A DNA stretch of 64,000 bases, taken from contig OZ251218.1 of the NCBI GenBank assembly GCA_965240365.1, positions 1,674,001-1,738,000 of the forward strand, read 5' to 3'. Below the pieces are notes generated by a model. That model worked only from the letters and a program-made list of their open reading frames with translations, made no database searches and was not told the DNA's origin. The first letter of the stretch is position 1, and each line of letters starts with the position of its first letter. The position numbers and the translations under genes were made by a program. This document shows, piece by piece, positions 48,701 through 57,471 of the stretch. Origin of the DNA: G965240365 sp965240365 (GTDB taxonomy: Bacteria; Pseudomonadota; Gammaproteobacteria; Eutrophobiales; Eutrophobiaceae).

Positions 48701-49311
48701 CGCCCGACAAACTTGATTAGCGGAGAAACCTCATGGCTGGGCGAGACCTGTTCGAAGCCGGTTTCACGCGCGATTGCCGCCGCTTTCCGCTCATGATCCG
48801 GGTGTTTGTAGCCGTGCATGAAGACGATGGCGACGGAACGAATGCCGTCATAATAGGCGGATTGCAGGGCCTTTCTGACTTTGGCTTCGTTGAGGTCCTC
48901 TGCAATCGTTCCGTCATTCAGAACACGTCCGGGAACCTCTGCGACACGCTCGTAAAGAAGCGCCGGCTTGATAATTTCTCGATCAAACAGACGAGGGCGG
49001 GCCTGATAGCCAATCTCAAGGGCATCAGCAAAGCCCGCGTTGGTGAGCAGAAGAACCCGATCACCTTTTCGTTCAAGCAGCGTATTGGTCGCAACAGTTG
49101 TGCCCATTTTCACCGTCGCGATTTTTTCGGCTGGAATTCTCTCGCTTTGCGCAACACCGATGAGGTCACGAATGCCCTGGATGGCCGCGTCGGGATAGGC
49201 TTCCGGGTTTTCGGATAACAATTTGTGGGGCCGCAACCCGCCTGCTGGCGTCCGCGCCACGATATCAGTGAAGGTTCCTCCACGATCAATCCAGAAATCC
49301 CATTTTGGCAT
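45715..49311 (-). CDS. Fused hydantoinase A/B (5-oxoprolinase-like)
   Basis: This protein of about 1198 residues joins an ATP-dependent HyuA domain (about 1-690; FWIDRGGTFTDIVA, GTTVATNTLLERKG, IGFDMGGTSTDVAH) to a HyuB domain (about 700-1190; MSIAEQMGVRLQKTARSTNI, GDVFVTNAPYNGGTHLPDI). It should open a cyclic amide such as 5-oxoproline or a hydantoin; the exact substrate is not decided. ATG 49311 follows a GTG one codon earlier, and AGGAG is upstream. The last four residues (GSPE) come from element A. A relic of a TRAP permease lies just upstream and near-identical direct repeats flank the gene, so it looks like part of an acquired, trimmed catabolic operon. Confidence 0.88.
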   Translation of the reverse strand: MPKWDFWIDRGGTFTDIVARTPAGGLRPHKLLSENPEAYPDAAIQGIRDLIGVAQSERIPAEKIATVKMGTTVATNTLLERKGDRVLLLTNAGFADALEIGYQARPRLFDREIIKPALLYERVAEVPGRVLNDGTIAEDLNEAKVRKALQSAYYDGIRSVAIVFMHGYKHPDHERKAAAIARETGFEQVSPSHEVSPLIKFVGRGDTAVVDAYLSPILRRYVEQIVSELDTENTDLQLMFMMSSGGLTAARLFQGRDAILSGPAGGIVGAVETSKIAGFENIIGFDMGGTSTDVAHYAGDLEKDFETEVAGVRMRAPMMKIHTVAAGGGSLLTYDGSRFRVGPESAGANPGPASYRRGGPLAVTDANVMLGKLQADLFPAVFGPSQNEPLDRDAVVAKFNSVAEQSGADSPEQVAEGFLKIAVENMANAVKKISVQRGYDITKYALTCFGGAGGQHACAVADILGMKTIIVHHFAGILSAYGMGLANIKAARQKSIEQVLDERLCLDLQCALEKLKAETERELLAQGVDKRGARTRSIAHLKYTGTDTTLATPFGDVASMKKDFERIHKEQFGFIMPDTPLIVELFEVESEGGGIGNIEKAMPISTAAPQAFRSSRFFSGGEWRDAKTYKRVHLKPGHKIEAPAIIVEDIGTIIVEPGWRAAVNEYGHIVLNKDEAISARAALSKETDPVMLEVFNNLFMSIAEQMGVRLQKTARSTNIKERLDFSCAVFDREAQLIANAPHTPVHLGSMDRSVESVTRAHPQMKRGDVFVTNAPYNGGTHLPDITVVTPVFGAGEAPIFFVASRGHHADVGGVAPGSMTPKARTIEEEGVFLDNLHLVKGGAFLDTEIRATLGGGDYPCRNVDQNVADLKAQIAANEKGVAELQNMVMSFSLDVVLAYMRHVRDYAEECVRRVIATLHDGEAEVFFDQGCKIKVKLTIDKSSREATLDFTGTSDQQGDNFNAPEPVTRAAVLYSFRCMVDDNIPMNAGCMRPLRIILPEKCMLTPKYPAAVVAGNVEVSQAVTDCLFQALGAIAGAQGTMNNFNFGNDHYQYYETICGGAGAGPGFNGAHAVHTHMTNTRLTDPEVLELRYPVVLETFQIRRGSGGKGEFTGGDGLNRIIRFLEPMAVSFLCGRREVPPAGLNGGGDGAVGKNALRQADGAIKPLSGRTQFQADKGEAVLIQTPGGGGYGIPNGSPE

Positions 49312-49326
49312 CACAGGCAGACTCCT

Positions 49327-49422
49327 TTAGTTCCCCATCAATCCCGGCAAATATGTCACAATGCCTGGAAAAACTGTAACAATGACGACCGCCGCAAGCA
49401 GCATAAGAAAAGAACCTCTTTC
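49327..49422 (-). pseudogene. C-terminal remnant of a TRAP transporter large permease (DctM-like)
   Basis: Reading the minus strand gives FERGSFLMLLAAVVIVTVFP then GIVTYLPGLMGN and TAA, resembling the last helix of DctM permeases (FP-I-T-LP ending). An in-frame stop lies just upstream, so only about 32 codons remain. It ends 16 bp before the hydantoinase start. TRAP transporters commonly accompany such catabolic genes. Confidence 0.5.
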
Positions 49423-49552
49423 AAATTAAATTCTGAGTGGGTAATGTGATAATTCTGACATAATTTAATGAATAAGACAGAGTTGATCTGCCTGCTACAG
49501 GCATTGGGCGGGCCTGATTTGTCTCATAGGTATTGAACCCGGACAAGGCTTG

Positions 49553-49655
49553 CAACAGTTTATCGTCAGGCATACACTGAACTCAAAGACGGCATCAATC
49601 AGGCTTGTGCAAGCCGCCCGGGACAAAGACTGCTATGATTAACTTCCGACCTGCT
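49553..49655 (+). repeat. 103-bp direct repeat, right copy
   Basis: Partner of 45263-45365. It is preceded by a CTGCCTGCTACAGGCA palindrome and the motif GGTATTGAACCCGGACAAGG. With the TRAP relic it accounts for most of the gap 49312-49702. Confidence 0.85.
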
Positions 49656-49702
49656 GGATATGGTCTTGAAGCGCGGCTATACTGAATAGGCATACAATAC
49701 TT

Positions 49703-50275
49703 ATGAGGACTGCATCCATGTTCTACCGAATCTTTTTTGCCCTGTTGCTGTTGACCCAGTTGCCCGTGGCGGCGGCGAGGGCGCCCAGTGACGCTGAAAT
49801 TCAACAGTTGAAGAATATCGCCACCTCTGCCGAGCCGGCCCCGGCCGGGACGCCCGGCGCGGACAGCAACGAGGCCCAGCGCAATTATCTGAACAGCTTT
49901 ATGCAACAATTGCTGGCCGCCGGCGTATCCCTGGATGCGCTGGTCCGGACAATTCTGGCCAACGCGGCCGATCTGCAGGATACTGGCCTGGCCAATACCG
50001 ACGCGGCCAGCGTGGCCGGCTTTCTGCAGGGGCTGGCGAGTCCGGCCGAACTCGCGGTGGCGATGATGGCCGCGGGCTACCCGGCGGGTGAGGCCGTTTC
50101 TGCCGTGGCAGAGGCCACGGACACGCCGGCTGAGGCCCTGATCGCCAACTCGCAGGTGGCGGCCAGCATGGCCGCTGCAGACCGGGCGGCCGCCGACAGC
50201 GCGCGCGCGACGGCGCCTCAATCCAGCAGCGGAGCGCCCGTGCTCCTGCTTCGGGACCCGGTCAGCCCGTCCTGA
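49703..50275 (+). CDS. Hypothetical exported alanine-rich protein
   Basis: This protein of about 190 residues has a clear signal peptide (MFYRIFFALLLLTQLPVAAARA). The mature part is Ala/Ser/Asp-rich and probably helical, with EAQRNYLNSFMQQLLAAGVS as the only structured-looking segment. A second ATG at 49718, preceded by GAGG, fits the signal peptide better than the ATG at 49703. No family is recognised. The membrane protein after it is on the same strand 230 bp downstream, with a short gene-free stretch between. Confidence 0.55.
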   Translation: MRTASMFYRIFFALLLLTQLPVAAARAPSDAEIQQLKNIATSAEPAPAGTPGADSNEAQRNYLNSFMQQLLAAGVSLDALVRTILANAADLQDTGLANTDAASVAGFLQGLASPAELAVAMMAAGYPAGEAVSAVAEATDTPAEALIANSQVAASMAAADRAAADSARATAPQSSSGAPVLLLRDPVSPS

Positions 50276-50508
50276 TTTCCCCGCGCGATTGGGCGCTTTT
50301 CCCCCTTAGTTTTTAAGGGAAGTTCGGCCGTATGCCTGTCTACCGCTAACAGGCCGGAATGACGACAAGCCATGAAGTCAAGAATTCGTCATTCCGACCT
50401 GCCTGCTGCTTGTCTTGCCTGTCTGTATGAGGCTGGCCCCACTGACCGGGTACCCGCCATGACCATCTCCACTTGCTTTTCAACCCCCTGAAACAAGCCC
50501 TGCCAAAA

Positions 50509-51921
50509 ATGCCCGCTCAAACCCAGACGCCGCGGTCGCCGGATAAAATCCTCTTTTACAGTCTTTGCGCGCTGCTCGTCTGGCTACCCTTGCCGCTCGG
50601 CAGCAACCGTGTCTGGGCGTGGTCGATCATGGAGATCTGGGTCTTTGCGCTGATGGCGGTCTGGTGCTGGCTTTATTTTAATAACAGGATCACGCTGCCC
50701 GGCAGCGTGCGCGCCGCGCGCTTTGTGTTGCTGCTGTTCGTGTTATGGCTGGCCTATGTCGGCCTGCAACTCATGCCGCTGCCGCTTGCATGGCTGGCCG
50801 GGCTTTCGCCGCGGGCGGCCGAACACTGGTCGGGCGGCCTTGCGCCGGCCAGGATCAGTGTCGATATCAAGGCCACCGCGGTGGCCCTGTTGCTGAGCCT
50901 GGCGTATGTGTTGATCTTTTTCCTGTGCCTGGCGCTGGTCAGCAACCGGCGGCGCCTGAAGATCCTGGCCTTTACCCTGGTTTGCAGCGGCCTGTTGCAG
51001 GCGGTGTATGGTTCGATCATGAGCCTGTCCAGCCTGGAGTATGGCTTTTTCCTGAAAAAGTATGATTATATCGGGGCCGCGACCGGTACCTTTATCAACC
51101 GCAATCACCTGGCCGGTTATCTGGAGATGACCCTGGCCGTCGGCATCGGCCTCATGATTGCGACCCTCGGCACGGGCTCAAACGGCGCGACTCTCAAAAA
51201 GAAACTGCTCAACATCCTGCGCCTGTTGCTGAGCGGCAAGGCGCGGTTGAGGCTGGCGCTGGCCATGATGGTGATCGCGCTGGTGCTCACGCACTCGCGC
51301 ATGGGCAACACGGCCTTTTTTGCCAGTCTGTTCATTGCCGGCGTGACCGGCCTGATCCTGTCCCGACACGCCACGCGCCCGGTGCTGATCCTGCTGGTCA
51401 GCCTGATCATTATTGACATCTTGATCGTCGGTCACTGGTTCGGGCTGGAAAAGGTAAAACAACGGCTGGAACAGACCAGCATTGTGACCGAACAGCGCGA
51501 TGAGGTGTATCAGTACGTCTGGCGGCAATGGCAGGATTATCAACTGACCGGCAGCGGACTTGGGAGCTTTTACGGCGTTTTCCCGCGTTACCGCGGCGCC
51601 GACATCGTCAACTATTACCGTGAGGCCCATAACGACTATCTGCAATTTGCGGCCGAGATCGGGCTCATCGGCCTCGGCCTGCTGGGCCTGATTGTCGTGG
51701 CCTCAATGCTGGCGGCGCTCATCGCCCAGTACCGGCGGCGGGATCCGTTGTTGAGGGGCATATCGTTTGCGGCCATCATGGGGATCACGGCGATCCTGAT
51801 CCATTCCAGCGTTGATTTTAATCTCCAGATCCCGGCCAATGCCGCGACCTTTATGGCGCTGCTGGCGCTCGCCTGGATCAGTCTGGCGCTGCAAAAAGAG
51901 GGTCGGCCGGGGCCGGAATGA
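50509..51921 (+). CDS. O-antigen ligase / polymerase family membrane protein (Wzy_C)
   Basis: This protein of about 470 residues has 11-12 transmembrane helices and the Wzy_C signature region TGSGLGSFYGVFPRYRG followed by YYREAHNDYLQFAAEIG. These proteins (WaaL, Wzy, PilO-type ligases) join or polymerise glycans at the periplasmic face. Which of these it is cannot be decided from sequence. The ATG at 50509 is preferred to a TTG at 50473 because the first helix begins soon after. No glycosyltransferase cluster is nearby, so it may serve a glycan encoded elsewhere. Confidence 0.82.
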   Translation: MPAQTQTPRSPDKILFYSLCALLVWLPLPLGSNRVWAWSIMEIWVFALMAVWCWLYFNNRITLPGSVRAARFVLLLFVLWLAYVGLQLMPLPLAWLAGLSPRAAEHWSGGLAPARISVDIKATAVALLLSLAYVLIFFLCLALVSNRRRLKILAFTLVCSGLLQAVYGSIMSLSSLEYGFFLKKYDYIGAATGTFINRNHLAGYLEMTLAVGIGLMIATLGTGSNGATLKKKLLNILRLLLSGKARLRLALAMMVIALVLTHSRMGNTAFFASLFIAGVTGLILSRHATRPVLILLVSLIIIDILIVGHWFGLEKVKQRLEQTSIVTEQRDEVYQYVWRQWQDYQLTGSGLGSFYGVFPRYRGADIVNYYREAHNDYLQFAAEIGLIGLGLLGLIVVASMLAALIAQYRRRDPLLRGISFAAIMGITAILIHSSVDFNLQIPANAATFMALLALAWISLALQKEGRPGPE

Positions 51922-52078
51922 TGAATCTGTCGGGGCACCGATTTCTGCCCCGTTGTACTGTTAGCGGCCTGGAAAGTCGCCCGGCGCGATGTCATCGTGC
52001 CGCCTTCTTTTACAACCTTATTATTGATAAAAATAACAAATAAGTATGAAAATATCGCCAAATCCCTGAACCCACCCG

Positions 52079-52849
52079 CTAAACATCCACAATCACCAGT
52101 TCCACCCCCGCGCTTTTCAATTCTTCCGCGCAGTCGGACGGCAGGCCCGAGTCGGTGACCAGGGTGTTGACCCGGTCATGGGCGCAAATGATATAAAAGC
52201 CACGCCGGTCAAACTTGGAGGAATCGGTCACGGCAATAATCTCGGCGCAGACCTCGCACATGAGCCGGTTTAACACCGCCTCGGGTTCATAGTAGGTGGT
52301 AATGCCGCTACAGGTATTGAAGCCATCGACCCCCAGAATCAGCTTGTCGAATTGCAACTCGCGCAGGCTTTGCTCGGCCGGGCGGCCGTATAGGGACAGG
52401 GATTTGCGGCGCAACGAACCGCCAGTCATCATTAACTCGACACCCTCGGCCCCGGCCAGCGCCGAGGCGATGTTCAAGCCGTTGGTCATCACCACCAGGT
52501 CATCATAGCCGCTCAGGCAGTGGGCCACCTCTTCGGTCGTGGTGCCGGCGTCCAGGATGACCGAATCGCCGTTATGAATCAGCTTGGCCGCGGCCTTGCC
52601 AAGTTTCTGCTTGGTGGGCAGATGCCGGTTATAGCGTTCCTGCACCGACAACTCGCGGGCCAGCCTGGTGCTGGCCAGCGCCCCGCCGCGGCAGCGCACC
52701 AGCAGCCCGTTTTCATCCAGTTCATTCAGGTCGGAGCGGATCGTGACGGTCGAAACCGCAAATTGCCTGGCCAAGGCATCCACCATGACCTTGCCCAGAC
52801 TCTGCGCCTGCTGCACGATCTGCTGGCGTCGCTCAAGGGTGCTCAGCAT
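52079..52849 (-). CDS. DeoR-family transcriptional repressor
   Basis: This 256-residue regulator has an N-terminal helix-turn-helix (LSTLERRQQIVQQAQSLGKV, then VDALARQFAVSTVTIRSDL) and a C-terminal sugar-phosphate sensing domain (DAGTTTEEVAHCL, VMTNGLNIASAL, LGVDGFNTCSGIT). Such proteins usually repress sugar catabolic genes and release DNA on binding a phosphorylated sugar. The order resembles AgaR/GlcR types. No sugar gene adjoins it directly, although eda lies 3 kb away. Targets are unknown. Confidence 0.88.
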   Translation of the reverse strand: MLSTLERRQQIVQQAQSLGKVMVDALARQFAVSTVTIRSDLNELDENGLLVRCRGGALASTRLARELSVQERYNRHLPTKQKLGKAAAKLIHNGDSVILDAGTTTEEVAHCLSGYDDLVVMTNGLNIASALAGAEGVELMMTGGSLRRKSLSLYGRPAEQSLRELQFDKLILGVDGFNTCSGITTYYEPEAVLNRLMCEVCAEIIAVTDSSKFDRRGFYIICAHDRVNTLVTDSGLPSDCAEELKSAGVELVIVDV

Positions 52850-52992
52850 AATGATTGGAGTGGTTATTATAAAAACCGTCAGGGTAACAACTGACGTGCG
52901 GTTTCACAAGTTTTCAAACCACAGCGGAATGATGACGCGGCTTACAGCGCGACACCGCTTGCCGAACCCCTCGCAAGACGCCGGGGCAAGAA

Positions 52993-53011
52993 GCCGGGGC
53001 AACGCCCCGGC
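52993..53011 (-). terminator. Stem-loop after the receptor gene
   Basis: GCCGGGGCAACGCCCCGGC is a strong stem 18 bp beyond the receptor stop on the minus strand. No T-run follows, so it is either a weak terminator or a transcript-end stabiliser. Confidence 0.4.
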
Positions 53012-53029
53012 CTCCCGCAATTTAAGCCA

Positions 53030-55399
53030 TTAAAACTGGTAGCTTAATGAGGCGCCAAAGAATCTTTCGTAGTCTCTCGGCAGATAATGCAGGGCCACGC
53101 CACCCACGTCCGGGCCATTGACATCGGCGCCCTGAATATAGAACTGATCCGTGACATTTTTAACGAAGAAACTGAGCATCCAGGCATCGTCGGCAGAGAT
53201 TAAACCGGCGCTCAGATCCAAAATGCCAAAGGCGTCCTGTACCAGTTTGGGATCGCCGTTGCTCGAAACATTGGCCTTGGAGCGCCAGCGGTAGTTGGCC
53301 TGAAAAAAGTGGCGCAGGCCCGCGATGGAGGAATGCGGGCTCTCGTAGCGGCCGGAAAAGATCACCCGGTGTTTAGGCGCCGCTTCCAGCGACTGGCCGG
53401 TGCGATTCTGGATATTGTTGATGCAACCCTGGGCCGCGGTTTGCCCCAGGTAGCAGTTGGCGTTGGCGAAGTCGGAATAAAAGGCGTCGTTATAGCCATA
53501 GTTCAGGCCGACCCGGACGGCATCCGTCAAATAGGCGTCAATGCTGGCTTCCATACCGCGCGTAGTGACGCCTTTGACCGAACCGAGCCGGTTGGCATCG
53601 GGAATGGTGGTCAGGTCGCGCAATGACTGTTGCAGGCCCTCGATCTCCGTGTTGTAAAAAATGAGGCTGTAGCGGGCGATATCGGCGAAGGTCCCCTTGA
53701 GGCCGATCTCCACCGAGGTGGACTCTTCGCCCGGAATCGGCTCCTTGCCATTCAAAAGACGGGCGGTATCCAGGCCATATTCCAGACTGAAGCCGCGGCC
53801 CTTGTAGCCGGTAGAGTAGGAACCATAAAAATTCAGGTTATCCGTCAGGGCATATTGGGCGCCGGCCTTGTAGATAAACTTGGTATCGGAGGCCGAGCCG
53901 CTGGCCGGCGGCGTGGCACAGTTAAAGTCCGCCGTCCCGGTTCTGGAACCCCGGCCCTGACACCGCACCCATTGCGCCGTCGCCTTGGCCTTGTCATTCA
54001 ACAGGCGGAAGCCGCCGAACAGGGTAAGCTCGTTGGTCAGGTGGTAATTCAGGTGGCCGAAGCCGGCGATATTGTCGTAGCCGGAGACGGCTTTTACCTG
54101 AAATAACTGATCCTGTCCGGTGTCGATAACCGTGCGGTCGGAGATCTCCGTCGCATCGGTTTCGGATTTGTAGTAGTACAGCCCCAGAAGGTAATCAAAG
54201 GCGTCGCCGAGCGGCGAGGTCAGGCGCAGTTCCTGGGAAAACCAGTTGACATCGCGGTCGGAGCGCTGCCGTTCCTGAAACGGAAAGGCCGTCAAGTCAT
54301 TGTCCCAGCCGCTGATAGCCTCCCATTCCCGGTACGCGGTCAGGCTGGTCAGGGTAAAATCATTGGCAAAGGTCTTGTTGATTTCAATGGCCAGGCCGCG
54401 ATTGATGGAATTCTGGAATGGATTAAAGTTTTGCGCGATCCGGTCATTTTTTGGGCCGATGCGGATTTTGGGACCAAGCACCTGGGCGGCCGTGCCGGCG
54501 GCCGCGCCACCGGAGAGATTCGGCCCGCGATAATTGACAAAACTCGGGTCAATATCGGGCGTGCCCGGACGCCCGGCGGCCACGGCCGGGCTGAGGCGCT
54601 CTTCGCGATGGACCCGGGCGCAGCACGTGGTGATCTGGCGCGAGAAATCGGCGGAGACCAGCACGTTGACCGAATCCGAGAAATCATAGGAAAGCCGGCC
54701 GCGCATGCCAAAGGCGTCGACACCGTTTACCTTTTCGTTATTTACGACGTTCAGCACATTACCATCGTAACGGCGCGCGAAACCGCTTACCCGGAAGGCC
54801 AGGGCATCGTTGACCGGTGCGCTGTAGCCAAACTTGCCGCTATAATCCACATCACTGGTGCCGCGCGCGGAAAAACTGCCTTCCGACATTTCATGATTGG
54901 GCTTTTTGGTGACAATATTGATCAGGCCCAGCGAGGCGTTTTTCCCAAACAGCGTGCCCTGGGGGCCGTTCAGGATCTCCACGCGCTCGATATCGGGAAA
55001 TTCATTGAAAGTGGAACCGCCGCGCGCCATGACCACGCCATCGATCACCGTGGCGACACTGGGTTCCACCCCGGAGCCCAGTTCCTGGGTGCCGACCCCG
55101 CGGATCCGCACCGAAGTCTGGTCAAAGCCGCGCCGGGTGCTCAGGCTCAGGGTCGGAGAAAGATTCACCAACTCCTCGACCCGGGTAAGCTGGGCGTTTT
55201 CAAAGGTATCCGCCTGGAAGGCCTGGATATGCAGCGGGACATCCTGCAGGTTTTCTTCCCGCTTCTGGGAGGTGACCACGATTTCTCCCATGGCGCCTTG
55301 CGCCACGGCCTGTTGGCAGACAAAGTATGCGATGCAGCCCAAACCGGCCAACAGCGCTTTTATGCTGCCGCTGTCTTGTATTAAGTGTTTGATAAGCAT
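53030..55399 (-). CDS. TonB-dependent outer-membrane receptor
   Basis: This receptor of about 789 residues has a signal peptide (IKALLAGLGCIAYFVCQQAVAQ) and a TonB-box-like start (EIVVTSQKREENLQDVPL). The plug has SVRIRGVGTQELG and VEILNGPQGTLFGKN, and the barrel ends FFGASLSYQF. It is of the type common in oligotrophic proteobacteria (long EIVVT-QKR receptors) and may take up siderophores, vitamin B12 or sugars. It lacks the poly-C leader of the other three. The ATG at 55399 with GGAG 7 bp upstream is preferred to one 14 codons earlier. The gap 55400-55818 is AT-rich and contains a partial element A. Confidence 0.9.
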   Translation of the reverse strand: MLIKHLIQDSGSIKALLAGLGCIAYFVCQQAVAQGAMGEIVVTSQKREENLQDVPLHIQAFQADTFENAQLTRVEELVNLSPTLSLSTRRGFDQTSVRIRGVGTQELGSGVEPSVATVIDGVVMARGGSTFNEFPDIERVEILNGPQGTLFGKNASLGLINIVTKKPNHEMSEGSFSARGTSDVDYSGKFGYSAPVNDALAFRVSGFARRYDGNVLNVVNNEKVNGVDAFGMRGRLSYDFSDSVNVLVSADFSRQITTCCARVHREERLSPAVAAGRPGTPDIDPSFVNYRGPNLSGGAAAGTAAQVLGPKIRIGPKNDRIAQNFNPFQNSINRGLAIEINKTFANDFTLTSLTAYREWEAISGWDNDLTAFPFQERQRSDRDVNWFSQELRLTSPLGDAFDYLLGLYYYKSETDATEISDRTVIDTGQDQLFQVKAVSGYDNIAGFGHLNYHLTNELTLFGGFRLLNDKAKATAQWVRCQGRGSRTGTADFNCATPPASGSASDTKFIYKAGAQYALTDNLNFYGSYSTGYKGRGFSLEYGLDTARLLNGKEPIPGEESTSVEIGLKGTFADIARYSLIFYNTEIEGLQQSLRDLTTIPDANRLGSVKGVTTRGMEASIDAYLTDAVRVGLNYGYNDAFYSDFANANCYLGQTAAQGCINNIQNRTGQSLEAAPKHRVIFSGRYESPHSSIAGLRHFFQANYRWRSKANVSSNGDPKLVQDAFGILDLSAGLISADDAWMLSFFVKNVTDQFYIQGADVNGPDVGGVALHYLPRDYERFFGASLSYQF

Positions 55400-55748
55400 A
55401 ATTATTCTCCAATGGATATTACGGGCCTGACGGGTCGGCACAGTGACAATCCATGCGCTGCTCGACAGGCATTGTTAGAGGCTTATTGAGATGATCGGAG
55501 AAAATTTAACTCCATCATTCAACAAACCGGGCTGACATTTATGTCAGTCATAAAATGAGCATAGCAGTAAATTATATATTTCACAATATTTCATTCTAAT
55601 AGTCAACGAAGGAAAATGAAAACAATGCAGGGATATGGAAAGGGCCGGCGAGACGGTGTAAAGGAATGACGGGGTGGCGGAGATTAAGATTTTTCCGCCG
55701 CTAATGATGGAAAATTGCAGAGATGCCTTCTTTTGTTGTCATTATCAG

Positions 55749-55798
55749 CCTGCCTGCTACAGGCAGGGAAATCCAGGATGGATTTATTCAGGGCTTCC
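55749..55798 (-). mobile_element. Truncated element A end with CTGCCTGC palindrome
   Basis: Holds a CTGCCTGCTACAGGCAG palindrome, AATCCAGGATGGATT and the TCAGGGCTTCC terminal repeat, followed by TTAA at 55799-55802. The remaining two thirds of element A are missing. It lies 20 bp after the eda stop. Confidence 0.75.
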
Positions 55799-55818
55799 TT
55801 AATTAAACCGAAAAACCA

Positions 55819-56451
55819 TCAATGCCCGGATAAAAGCGCAACAGCCTGCCTGCTGAGTTCGGTGATAGCCTGCCAGTTTTCCGCCTGCACCAGGTCGGCG
55901 GGCGCCATCCAGGAACCGCCGATGCAGACCACGTTTGGCAGGGCCAGATAATCCCCGGCATTGGCCGGCCCGATGCCGCCGGTGGGGCAGAAGGACACTT
56001 CGGGGAAAGGGCCGGCCAGAGTTTTGAGCAGGGCTTCCCCGCCCACTGCCGCGGCCGGAAACAGCTTGAACACCTCCTGGCCATATTCAATGCCCAGCAT
56101 GATATCCGATGGCCCGCTGACGCCCGGCAGCAACGGCAGGCCGAGTTCCCGCGCGGCCTGCAACAAGGCAGGGGTGACGCCGGGCGTGACCGCAAACTGC
56201 ACGCCGATGGCCGCTACCTTTTCAGCCCGTTCCACCGTTGTGACTGTGCCCGCGCCGACTTCAATGTCGATGCCCGCCTCCTTGACGGCGATCAGGGCAT
56301 CCAGGGCCACATCCGTGCGCAGGGTGATCTCGATGGCGCGAATACCGCCGGCGCGGAGCGCCCCGGCAAGCTCGACGGCGCCGGCAACGGTGACGGGGGT
56401 AACGACCGGTAGCAGCCGATATGCCGCGAGTCTGGATTTGAGGTTATGCAT
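55819..56451 (-). CDS. eda: KDPG/KHG aldolase (2-dehydro-3-deoxy-phosphogluconate aldolase)
   Basis: This 210-residue class I aldolase cleaves KDPG to pyruvate and glyceraldehyde-3-phosphate, the last Entner-Doudoroff step. The catalytic Glu is in IRAIEITLRT, the Schiff-base Lys is in EVFKLFPAAA and the glycine-rich end is SFCPTGGIGPANA. All active-site residues are present and the length is normal. No edd gene is in the window. The gap 56452-56667 shows only weak similarity to a decayed helix-turn-helix gene. Confidence 0.93.
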   Translation of the reverse strand: MHNLKSRLAAYRLLPVVTPVTVAGAVELAGALRAGGIRAIEITLRTDVALDALIAVKEAGIDIEVGAGTVTTVERAEKVAAIGVQFAVTPGVTPALLQAARELGLPLLPGVSGPSDIMLGIEYGQEVFKLFPAAAVGGEALLKTLAGPFPEVSFCPTGGIGPANAGDYLALPNVVCIGGSWMAPADLVQAENWQAITELSRQAVALLSGH

Positions 56452-56667
56452 GGGTTTGTCGTTTTAATTATCGGGGGTCTCTAAAAACACGCTTTAATAC
56501 CTTGCTGCTTCCTGTTCAAGTCGGCGAAATATGCGTTTGCTCCACGCCCGATTTCCCGGCCAACCGCGCCCGCGTAAGCCCCCGGTATTCATGCCAAACA
56601 GGCAGGTCATGTCTGTATCAAGCGGCTCATAGACTAATAACGCCGAAAGGCGCAGTTTGGAACAGCA

Positions 56668-57066
56668 CTACATCGATTGATTATCATACTTTATTAATTG
56701 CCAGCAGTTTTCATAATACTCAAAGTAATATACTAAGCGAATTCCCGTGCCCGCTTTGCGAAATATGACTTTGAATATATGCTCCTCCAGCCGGTTAATT
56801 TCTCTTTCCAAAGAGCGTTCTTCATCCCTGTCCGGATAGATTCCCCAACCCTTCAAATCCTTTTGCGACAGTAATTCAAATACAGGCTGCGGTTCTGGCT
56901 CTGCGGCCACGTCGTAATACGAGTGATTTAAGGGGAAACGTATTCTTGAATACTGATTTTCCTTTACTTGAAATATTTTCAGGAATTCCTCGAAGTCAGA
57001 TTCACATGCCGTTCCGGCATGCGCACTGCCGAGAAATAGTAGTATGATAATAGTTAGTCGGAACAT
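56668..57066 (-). CDS. Small exported protein, unknown
   Basis: This protein of about 132 residues has a signal peptide (MFRLTIIILLFLGSAHAGTA) followed by a mixed, partly charged mature region with two Cys (one in ACESDFEEFL, one in YENCWQLIKY). GGAGG lies 10 bp before the ATG at 57066. The longer frame upstream runs into element B and is not native. No family is recognised; a periplasmic protein is likely. GC content is lower than in its neighbours, suggesting recent acquisition. Confidence 0.6.
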   Translation of the reverse strand: MFRLTIIILLFLGSAHAGTACESDFEEFLKIFQVKENQYSRIRFPLNHSYYDVAAEPEPQPVFELLSQKDLKGWGIYPDRDEERSLEREINRLEEHIFKVIFRKAGTGIRLVYYFEYYENCWQLIKYDNQSM

Positions 57067-57081
57067 TTCTTTAGTACCTCC

Positions 57082-57209
57082 GAAATTCACGGAATTGCTT
57101 GATTTTATCGGGTTCGCGCGGGCTTCGCCTGCTCGCGGCGGCACATCCCCGCCCGTTGCAGGCAGATGCTGTATTTTAACCCGCTGTAGTAGTAATTGTC
57201 GGGTTAATA
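57082..57209. repeat. Element B, degenerate copy
   Basis: Matches element B at 42910-43065 in two blocks (GGAATTGCTTGATTTTAT and TAACCCGCTGTAGTAGTAAT). The left end is lost and the middle has a GCGGCGGCACATCCCCGCCC segment. It borders the start of the small exported protein. Confidence 0.6.
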
Positions 57210-57333
57210 CATAGTTTATGGTAAAACCTGTTTACGAAAAAGCCGCTGTTTACCCTGCTCTGTTGCCGGATTGATAATCAAACAATACCAATGGCAGTCA
57301 TATACCTTGTAATTTAAAACCTTGACTTTTATT

Positions 57334-57471
57334 ATGCAAGGTATGAAAAGACAGTATTTAGCGCTGATCCAGGAATATCTGGGCCTGTTTCCCTGTGTTG
57401 TTTTGGTGGGCGCGCGGCAAACGGGGAAAAGCACCCTGATTGGCCTGCCGTTTACCTGGCTGGCGCGCTAA
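57334..57471 (+). pseudogene. Truncated AAA (DUF4143-type) ATPase start
   Basis: The 45-codon frame reads MKRQYLALIQEYLGLFPCVV and LVGARQTGKSTL with a P-loop. Proteins of this group are normally about 380-450 residues, and the frame ends after TWLAR at a TAA that abuts the 3' end of the GNAT gene. Only the first tenth remains. Confidence 0.6.

Noticed and set aside
56470..56640. Decayed XRE-type helix-turn-helix on the minus strand (RARLAGKSGVEQTHIS)
   Set aside because: Suggestive but short and needs a frame change; not enough to call a pseudogene.
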